This document shows positions 8,200 to 13,350 of a stretch of 13,350 nt of DNA, piece after piece (positions within the stretch are counted from its first letter, which is position 1; every line of letters starts with the position of its first letter). Origin of the DNA: Reyranella sp. (GTDB lineage: Bacteria; Pseudomonadota; Alphaproteobacteria; Reyranellales; Reyranellaceae). The notes beneath the pieces were generated by a model that was given only the letters and a program-made list of their open reading frames with translations, was not told where the DNA came from and ran no database searches. The stretch lies in assembly GCA_004296815.1 (NCBI GenBank), contig SCVT01000439.1, positions 1-13,350 on the forward strand, written 5' to 3'. The translations under genes and the position numbers were made by a program.

Positions 8200-8333
8200 G
8201 GTCTGAACAACCTCCTCCTTGGGGGTGCGTGGAATATGATCCCCGCCCCGTAGCGCCCGGATGGCCGCCAGATTGAATGTTTGTATAGTTGGGGATGATT
8301 GCGCCGGCCCCCGGCGCCAGTTAGACGGGCGCC
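8200..8333. promoter_or_regulatory. Divergent control region between degP and the two-component genes
   Basis: This 134-base gap must hold both promoters. For degP, AAGGAGGAGG at 8211-8220 (minus) is a strong ribosome site, and CATATT at 8233-8238 (minus) is a weak -10. For the response regulator, TATAGT at 8284-8289 (plus) matches the -10 consensus at five of six bases but has no convincing -35, as expected for an activated promoter. ATGATCCCC at 8236-8244 and GGGGATGAT at 8291-8299 form an inverted repeat with one mismatch in nine bases, placed one on each side. A GC-rich 7-pair hairpin (8301-8307 with 8311-8317) and two GGCGCC copies (8313-8318, 8328-8333) precede the regulator start. Any of these could be operator sites. 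Confidence 0.55.
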
Positions 8334-9008
8334 GTGAAAATACTCCTCGTCGAAGACGACAAGCAGACCGCCGAATACATCGCCAAGGGCCTGCGCGAGC
8401 TCGGCCATGTGGTCGACCACGCCGACAACGGCCGCGACGGGCTCTACCTCGCGACCGGCGAGAAGTACGACGTGCTGATCGTCGACCGCATGCTGCCGCA
8501 GATGGACGGGCTCTCGCTCGTGAAGGCGGCCCGCGGCTCGGGCATGAAGGCGCCGGTTCTGTTCCTCACCACGATGGGCGGCGTCGACGATCGCGTCGCG
8601 GGCCTCGAGGCCGGCGCCGACGATTACCTCACCAAGCCGTTCGCCTTCGCCGAGCTGAAGGCGCGCATCGGCGCGCTGTCGCGGCGGCCTCCGATCGTCG
8701 CGGCGACGTCGCTCGCGGTCGGCGATCTCGAGATGGACCTGCTGGCGCGCACCGTGACGCGCGCGGGCAAGCGCATCGAGCTGCTCGCCCAGGAGTTCAA
8801 GATCCTCGAATACCTGCTGCGCCACGCCGGCGAGGTGGTGACGCGCACGATGCTGCTGGAAAAGGTCTGGGACTTCCACTTCGATCCCAAGACCAACATC
8901 GTCGAGACGCACATCAGCCGTCTGCGCTCCAAGATCGACAAGGGATTCGACAAGCCGCTGCTCCACACGATCAGAGGGGCTGGCTATGTCATCCGAGCGC
9001 CCGCCTAG
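8334..9008 (+). CDS. OmpR/PhoB-type response regulator
   Basis: DNA-binding two-component response regulator, 224 residues, standard length. The receiver domain (about 1-115) has acidic residues Glu7, Asp8 and Asp9, phospho-acceptor Asp51 (LIVDRMLPQMDG), Thr79/Thr80 and Lys101 in LTKPF. The winged-helix output domain (about 125-222) ends in the family motif HISRLRSKID...IRGAGYVI. The start is GTG at 8334 (MKILLVEDD), chosen because that motif normally opens the receiver; no clear Shine-Dalgarno is seen. The sensor kinase gene begins 23 bases before this stop, so the two are co-translated. It faces degP across a shared control region and is the obvious candidate to regulate it. Confidence 0.96.
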   Translation: MKILLVEDDKQTAEYIAKGLRELGHVVDHADNGRDGLYLATGEKYDVLIVDRMLPQMDGLSLVKAARGSGMKAPVLFLTTMGGVDDRVAGLEAGADDYLTKPFAFAELKARIGALSRRPPIVAATSLAVGDLEMDLLARTVTRAGKRIELLAQEFKILEYLLRHAGEVVTRTMLLEKVWDFHFDPKTNIVETHISRLRSKIDKGFDKPLLHTIRGAGYVIRAPA

Positions 9009-10362
9009 GAGGCTGTCGCGGATCCTGCGCTCGGCGAGCTTCCGCTTGCCGTTGCTCTATGCCGTCCTCTTCACCCTGTCTGCCGGCGTGCTGTTCACGA
9101 CGGTCTACTGGACGGCGACTGCGGCGATGCAGAACGACATGACGGCGGTGCTGCGCACCGAGGCGTTGCAGCTCGCCGAGGTCCATCGCCGCTCCGGGCT
9201 CGCGGGCCTCGCCGACCAGATCACGCGTCGCATCAACTTCCGCACCAAGGGACCGATCTTCTACCTGCTGCAGGCGCCCAACAGCCGCGTCGTCGTCGGC
9301 AACCTGCCGGGCATGCCTCCGGTCAACGGCGTCATCGACTTCGAGCCGAAGCAGGACTCGCCCGAAGCCGAGGCCGAGCGGCCGAAGCTGATGGGCTTCG
9401 GCCTCACCCTGCCCGACGGCTCGTTCCTGCTGGTGGCGCAGGATTCGACGCGGCTCACCGACATGCAGCACGCCATCGTGCGCGCCTTCGTCTGGGCGAG
9501 CGGCCTCGCGCTCTTGCTTGCGATCGCCGGCGGCACACTCTTGGGCACCAACTTCCTGCGCCGCATCGACACGATCACGCGGACCAGCCGCGCCATCATG
9601 GAGGGCGACCTGTCGGCCCGCATCCCGGTGCGCGGCACCCAGGACGAGATCGACCAGCTCATCGTCAGCCTGAACGCCATGCTGGCGCGCATCCAGCAGC
9701 TCATGGACGGGCTGCGCCAGGTCTCGAGCGACATCGCCCACGATCTGCGCACGCCGCTTGGCCGGCTGCGCCAGCAGCTCGAGGACGCCCGCGAGCGTGC
9801 GACCACGACGGCCGACTACCAGGCCGCCACCGATGCCGCCATCGAGGAAGCGGACGATTTGCTTGCCACCTTCTCCGCCCTGCTGCGCATCGCTCAGGTC
9901 GAGGCCGGCGCGCAGCGCAGCGCCTTCGCCCCCTTCGATCTCTCTGCCCTTGCGAAGAGTCTCGGCGAAACCTATGAGCCAGTCGCCGAGGATTCGGAGC
10001 ATGTCCTCGAAGTGAAGATCGATGACGGCGTAGCACTCACCGGCGACCGCCAGCTCGTGGCCCAGCTCATCACGAACCTGCTGGAGAACGCGCTTCGCCA
10101 TACGCCCGCCGGCACCAAGGTGTCGCTGGGCCTCACGCGGGCGGGTGACGGTTTCGATCTCGTCGTGGCCGATAACGGTCCGGGCATTCCCGACTCCGAG
10201 CACGGCAAGGTGTTCGACCGCTTCTATCGCCTCGACCGCAGCCGCTCGACCACCGGCAGCGGCCTCGGGCTCGCCATGGTCAAGGCCATCGCAGGCTTGC
10301 ACGGTCTCTCGATACGGCTCGAGGACTCGGCACCCGGACTTCGGGTCGTGCTTTCTAGCTGA
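8986..10362 (+). CDS. Sensor histidine kinase with HAMP domain
   Basis: Inner-membrane sensor kinase, 458 residues. There are two membrane segments (about 21-43 and 163-187) flanking a periplasmic sensor region of about 115 residues with no recognised fold. A HAMP linker (about 188-242) follows, then a dimerisation domain with phospho-acceptor His252 in SSDIAHDLRTPL, and an ATPase domain with N-box LLENALRH (365-372), G1 box DNGPGIP (396-402) and G2 box GSGLGLAMVK (424-433). All catalytic boxes are intact. ATG at 8986 is preceded by AGAGGGG and overlaps the response regulator by 23 bases. The stop overlaps the convergent SDR by 8 bases. The signal is unknown; pairing with degP suggests envelope stress. 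In several alphaproteobacteria, from memory, glnE follows such a pair, but not here. Confidence 0.95.
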   Translation: MSSERPPRRLSRILRSASFRLPLLYAVLFTLSAGVLFTTVYWTATAAMQNDMTAVLRTEALQLAEVHRRSGLAGLADQITRRINFRTKGPIFYLLQAPNSRVVVGNLPGMPPVNGVIDFEPKQDSPEAEAERPKLMGFGLTLPDGSFLLVAQDSTRLTDMQHAIVRAFVWASGLALLLAIAGGTLLGTNFLRRIDTITRTSRAIMEGDLSARIPVRGTQDEIDQLIVSLNAMLARIQQLMDGLRQVSSDIAHDLRTPLGRLRQQLEDARERATTTADYQAATDAAIEEADDLLATFSALLRIAQVEAGAQRSAFAPFDLSALAKSLGETYEPVAEDSEHVLEVKIDDGVALTGDRQLVAQLITNLLENALRHTPAGTKVSLGLTRAGDGFDLVVADNGPGIPDSEHGKVFDRFYRLDRSRSTTGSGLGLAMVKAIAGLHGLSIRLEDSAPGLRVVLSS

Positions 10363-11212
10363 CCCACGGCTGTGCCTTGCGGTGCCTCACCAGCACGCCA
10401 TAGGGCTCGCGCGTTCCCGACGGGAGGGTCGCGAGCCAAACGACATCCTTCGCCGCCTCGTCGGGCGTCGCTGCCTTCGACATGTCGGCGAACCAGGGTC
10501 GTGAGGCCTCGGTGTCGACCAGGCCGGGACACGCCGCGTTGACCAGGATGCCGCGGCGGCGGAAGTCGGCTTCGCGTTCGCGCGCCAGCAGGCGCACCGA
10601 TGCGACCTGCCCGATCTTGGACGGCACGTTGATCCAGTCCGGCCAGCCCGCCTCTTTCGCCGAGCCGTCGCGCACCGCGGCTACATAATCGTCCATCGAC
10701 CGTTCGATACCTTCCAGTGTCAGCCCCGGCGCGTCGAACCTGGCGTGCAGGCGCGCGTCGAGATTGCGCAGCGAACCGAAGGAGCTCGCGACCACGATCA
10801 GCCGTGCATTGTCGCGCAGCAGCGGGACGAAGGACTGGAGCACGCGCAGGGTGCCGTGGTTGTTCGTATCGACGAAACCCGCGACCTGGTCCGACTGCGG
10901 CACCTCCTTGGTGATCCGCGCCGCGGCGTTCTGGATCACGATGTCGATACCGTCATGGCGTGCCCTCACCATTTCGGCCGCCGCCCGCACGCTGGCCGCG
11001 TCGGTGACGTCCATCTGGATGAACTCCGGCGCCAGCCCCTCCTTTCGCAGGAGCGCGCAGGCTTCCTCGCCGCGATCGACGTTGCGCGCCGCCAGGTAGA
11101 CGATCCCCTCCTCGCCCAGCGTTCGTCGAAGACCGCGCACGAGCGCCAGGCCGAGCCCCTGATTGGCGCCGGTGACGAGCGCAACCCTGTGTGTCGATGT
11201 GTCGGGCAACAT
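10355..11212 (-). CDS. SDR family protein, carbonyl-reductase-like, catalytic Tyr replaced by Asn
   Basis: Short-chain dehydrogenase/reductase-fold protein, 285 residues, closest in layout to the CBR1-type carbonyl reductases. The Rossmann nucleotide site TGANQGLG is at 14-21, DVTD at 68-71, the NAA motif at 95-97, the NNHG segment with its conserved Asn at 117-120, VASSFGS holding the catalytic-serine position at 141-147, and NAACPGLVDT late in the protein. Oddity: where CBR1 has the active-site YxxxK, this protein reads NVPSK (Asn195 to Lys199) with flanking GWP and KIG aligned without gaps, so the catalytic tyrosine is absent. The codon is AAC, one base from TAC. The gene is otherwise intact, so this is not ordinary decay. 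The ribosome site GAGG sits only 3 bases before ATG; TTG at 11209 would be better spaced. It may bind NADPH without classic reductase activity. Confidence 0.88.
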   Translation of the reverse strand: MLPDTSTHRVALVTGANQGLGLALVRGLRRTLGEEGIVYLAARNVDRGEEACALLRKEGLAPEFIQMDVTDAASVRAAAEMVRARHDGIDIVIQNAAARITKEVPQSDQVAGFVDTNNHGTLRVLQSFVPLLRDNARLIVVASSFGSLRNLDARLHARFDAPGLTLEGIERSMDDYVAAVRDGSAKEAGWPDWINVPSKIGQVASVRLLAREREADFRRRGILVNAACPGLVDTEASRPWFADMSKAATPDEAAKDVVWLATLPSGTREPYGVLVRHRKAQPWVS

Positions 11213-11247
11213 TGACCTCGCTTCGGTTGGACGCCGACAATGGCGCC
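11212..11247 (+). promoter_or_regulatory. Candidate promoter of the lactonase gene (leaderless arrangement)
   Basis: TTGACC at 11212-11217 (five of six to the -35 consensus), an 18-base spacer, and GACAAT at 11236-11241 (four of six to the -10). Six bases then separate the -10 from ATG at 11248, so the start point would fall on the start codon. No Shine-Dalgarno precedes that ATG. The -35 abuts the start codon of the divergent SDR gene. Confidence 0.4.
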
Positions 11248-12309
11248 ATGAAAAAAGATCTCTTCGCCTATGTCGGCAGCTACACCACGCCGGAGCGCCA
11301 TGGCCAGGGCAACGGCATCAATGTCTATCGCGTCGATCCGCGCTCCGGCGCCTTGCGGCACATCCAGCACCTCGGTGGCCTGGAGAACCCTTCGTTCCTC
11401 GCGCTGAACGCTGCGGGCACCCGCCTCTACTCGGTGCATGGCGATCGCAGCGAAGCCACATCCTACACGATCGACCCTGCGACCGGCCATATCGCCGTGC
11501 TGAACCGGCAGTCGACCGGCGGCTACAACCCGATCCATCTCGCCCTCGACGCCACCGGCCGCTTCCTCGTCGTGGCCAACTACGGCACCGACTCGCTGGC
11601 CGCTCTGCCGATCCGGCGCGACGGATCGCTCGGCCCCTACCCGACCCTGACGATGGTCACGGCGCCGCTCGGCCCACATCGCATCGAGCAGAAGAACGTG
11701 CGGCCGCATCATAATCCGCTCGATCCGCAGGGCCGCTTCTTCTACCTGCCTTGCAAGGGCTCGGACTGCGTGATCGCCTACCGGCTCGACCGCCGGCGCG
11801 GCGTGCTGGTCGAGACCAGCCGGGTGACGGCACGACCGTCATCCGCACCGCGTCACATCGACTTCCACCCGCGCAAGGCGCTGGCCTATGTCATCAACGA
11901 GCTCGATTCGACGGTCACGGCCTACCGCCACGATCGCGCGACCAGCGCCCTGACGCCCTTCCAGACAGTGCCGTCCACGCCGCCGGACTTCACCGGCTAC
12001 AGCACAGGTGCGGAGATCTGGGTGGATCGTGCCGGCCGCAATGTCTACGTCTCCAATCGCGGCCACGACAGCATTGGCGTGTTCGGCATCGATCAGGCCA
12101 AGGGAACGCTGACGCCGCGACAGTGGGTGCCCACCAAAGGCGGTGTCGCCCGCTTCTTCGCCTTCGATCCGGCCCAGCGCTTCATCTACGTCGCCAACCA
12201 GGGTGGCAGTTCGATCATCGCCTACAAGGTCGGCCGTAACGGGCTGCTCGCGCCGACGAGGCTGCGGACCAAGGTCGGCAGCCCCGCCTGCATCGTGTTC
12301 TCCCGGTAG
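11248..12309 (+). CDS. Lactonase family protein (6-phosphogluconolactonase-like beta-propeller)
   Basis: Seven-bladed beta-propeller protein of the Pgl/lactonase type, 353 residues, full length. Members hydrolyse 6-phosphogluconolactone or related sugar lactones; some have other roles. The sequence shows repeating blade motifs: FAYVGSYTT at the start, LENPSFLALN, GRFLVVANYGTDS (about 106-118), HHNPLDPQGRFFYLP, PRHIDFHPRKALAYVINELDS, NVYVSNRGHDSIGVF and QRFIYVANQGGSSI. There is no signal peptide, so it is cytoplasmic. The frame is open for 19 codons upstream, but that stretch overlaps the SDR gene; ATG at 11248 (MKKDLFAYVGS) opens the first blade and is the family-like start. The gene stands alone, divergent from the SDR and convergent with tctA, with 3 bases between stops. 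The substrate is a guess; no other sugar gene is nearby. Confidence 0.9.
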   Translation: MKKDLFAYVGSYTTPERHGQGNGINVYRVDPRSGALRHIQHLGGLENPSFLALNAAGTRLYSVHGDRSEATSYTIDPATGHIAVLNRQSTGGYNPIHLALDATGRFLVVANYGTDSLAALPIRRDGSLGPYPTLTMVTAPLGPHRIEQKNVRPHHNPLDPQGRFFYLPCKGSDCVIAYRLDRRRGVLVETSRVTARPSSAPRHIDFHPRKALAYVINELDSTVTAYRHDRATSALTPFQTVPSTPPDFTGYSTGAEIWVDRAGRNVYVSNRGHDSIGVFGIDQAKGTLTPRQWVPTKGGVARFFAFDPAQRFIYVANQGGSSIIAYKVGRNGLLAPTRLRTKVGSPACIVFSR

Positions 12310-12312
12310 GCG

Positions 12313-13350
12313 TCAGCCCTCTTCCTGGAAGGCCTCCGAGCGGGCCTTCTTGATGCTGGGCAAGGCCATCAGGGCCAGCAAAGCGGCGGTCGCGACGAGA
12401 AGGCCGAGGCTGATCGGTCTTTCGATGAAGACCATCGCGTCGCCGCGCGAGAGCAGCATGGCGCGACGGAAGTACTCCTCCATCTGTGGTCCGAGCACGA
12501 GCCCCAGCAGGAACGGCGCGCCCTCGCAGCCCAGCCGCACGAAGATGTAGCCCAGCACGCCGAAGGCGGCGACCTGCATCACATGGAAGGTACTGTTCTG
12601 CAGGCTGTACGCGCCGATGCAGCAGAAGAGCAGGATCGCCGGCGCCAGGAAACGGTACGGCACGGTGAGCAGCTTCACCCACATGCCGATCATCGGCAGG
12701 TTGATGACGACCAGCATGGCATTGCCGATCCACATCGACACGATCATGCCCCAGAAGAGGTCGGGCTTCTTGGTCATGACCTCGGGGCCCGGCTGGATGC
12801 CCTGGATGATCATGGCACCGACCATCAGAGCCATGACGGCGTTGGAGGGAATGCCGAGCGTCAGCATCGGGATGAACGACGTTTGTGCTGCGGCGTTGTT
12901 CGCCGCTTCGGGCGCCGCGACGCCCTCCACTGCGCCCTTGCCGAATTCGCCGGGGTTCTTCGAGAGCTTCTTCTCGAGCGTATAGGCCGAGAAGGCGCCG
13001 AGCGTCGGTCCGCCGCCCGGCAGCACGCCGAGCAGCGAGCCCAGGGTCGTGCCGCGGAGCACCGCGGGAATCGAGCGCCGGATCTCCTCGGCGGTCGGCC
13101 AGAGCGAGTTCACCTTGATCGCGCCGGATCTCTCCATACGTTTCTCCAGGTTGACCACGATCTCGGCGATGCCAAACAGACCCATTGCGATCGGCGCGAA
13201 GTCGATGCCGTCCGAGAGCTCGGGGATGTCGAAAGTGAAGCGCTGCGCGCCGGTATTGACGTCGGTGCCGACCAGGCCGAACAGCAGCCCCAGGAACACC
13301 ATCGCGATCGCCTTGATGACCGAGCCGCTCGCCAGCACGATCGCCGCCAC
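12313..13350 (-). CDS. tctA: Tripartite tricarboxylate transporter large permease, TctA family (5' partial)
   Basis: Large inner-membrane subunit of a TTT-family importer, which takes up citrate or other carboxylates with a TctB small subunit and a periplasmic TctC binding protein. Visible are 345 residues of about 500; the N-terminus lies beyond the window edge. Signature blocks include GVLPGGGPTLGAF (about 108-120) followed by EKKLSK, GVAAPEAANNAA (143-154) and LTLGIPSNAVMAL (163-175). Several membrane segments follow toward the C-terminus, which ends in a charged tail. The GTG at the edge is an internal valine, not a start. The stop is 3 bases from that of the convergent lactonase, so no hairpin terminator fits. 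tctB and tctC, if present, lie upstream, outside view. Confidence 0.95.
   Translation of the reverse strand: MAAIVLASGSVIKAIAMVFLGLLFGLVGTDVNTGAQRFTFDIPELSDGIDFAPIAMGLFGIAEIVVNLEKRMERSGAIKVNSLWPTAEEIRRSIPAVLRGTTLGSLLGVLPGGGPTLGAFSAYTLEKKLSKNPGEFGKGAVEGVAAPEAANNAAAQTSFIPMLTLGIPSNAVMALMVGAMIIQGIQPGPEVMTKKPDLFWGMIVSMWIGNAMLVVINLPMIGMWVKLLTVPYRFLAPAILLFCCIGAYSLQNSTFHVMQVAAFGVLGYIFVRLGCEGAPFLLGLVLGPQMEEYFRRAMLLSRGDAMVFIERPISLGLLVATAALLALMALPSIKKARSEAFQEEG

Noticed and set aside
8989..10302. A 437-codon open frame on the minus strand opposite the sensor kinase.
   Set aside because: Its composition is that of a shadow, and the kinase on the plus strand has every expected motif.

Overview
The window is a gene-dense, GC-rich stretch of a bacterial chromosome. 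It holds twelve protein genes, two of them cut by the window edges. There are no RNA genes, insertion sequences, phage genes or CRISPR arrays. The codon bias (G/C third positions), the GTG and TTG starts, and the gene families (polyamine-type ABC importer, TctA permease, LLM and Old Yellow flavoenzymes, a DegP protease divergent from an OmpR two-component pair) suggest a soil- or water-dwelling alphaproteobacterium of the Rhodospirillales/Hyphomicrobiales type. A Reyranella-like genus is only a guess. No stretch longer than 160 bases lacks a gene.

Layout: (1) 1-2667, plus strand: the end of an ABC importer operon of the PotABC type, with the ATPase (5' end missing) and two permeases. (2) 2664-3824, minus strand: a YqjM-like Old Yellow Enzyme, convergent with the importer and overlapping it by 4 bases. 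(3) 3838-6539, plus strand: a tightly coupled four-gene operon coding for a YccU-type CoA-binding protein, a Tat-exported protein of unknown function, a glutathione S-transferase and a luciferase-like flavin monooxygenase. (4) 6540-6696: two stem-loops with U-rich tails, both oriented to terminate the minus-strand gene that follows. (5) 6697-8199, minus strand: a DegP/HtrA periplasmic protease. Across a 134-base regulatory gap lies a divergent OmpR-type response regulator and sensor kinase pair (8334-10362, plus strand). (6) 10355-11212, minus strand: a carbonyl-reductase-like SDR whose tail overlaps the kinase. (7) 11248-12309, plus strand: a beta-propeller lactonase. (8) 12313 to the window end, minus strand: a TctA-type tripartite carboxylate transporter permease.

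Working together: the DegP and two-component block reads as an envelope-stress or protein quality-control unit. The importer and TctA permease are uptake systems. The flavoenzymes, GST, SDR and lactonase look like catabolic or detoxifying enzymes with unassigned substrates. I found no clear novel defence or mobile system. The most interesting points are a Tyr-to-Asn change at the catalytic position of the SDR, a Cys-to-His change in the flavin-side motif of the Old Yellow Enzyme, two divergent gene pairs whose plus-strand genes look leaderless with identical -10 geometry, and the uncharacterised four-gene operon with its Tat-exported member.
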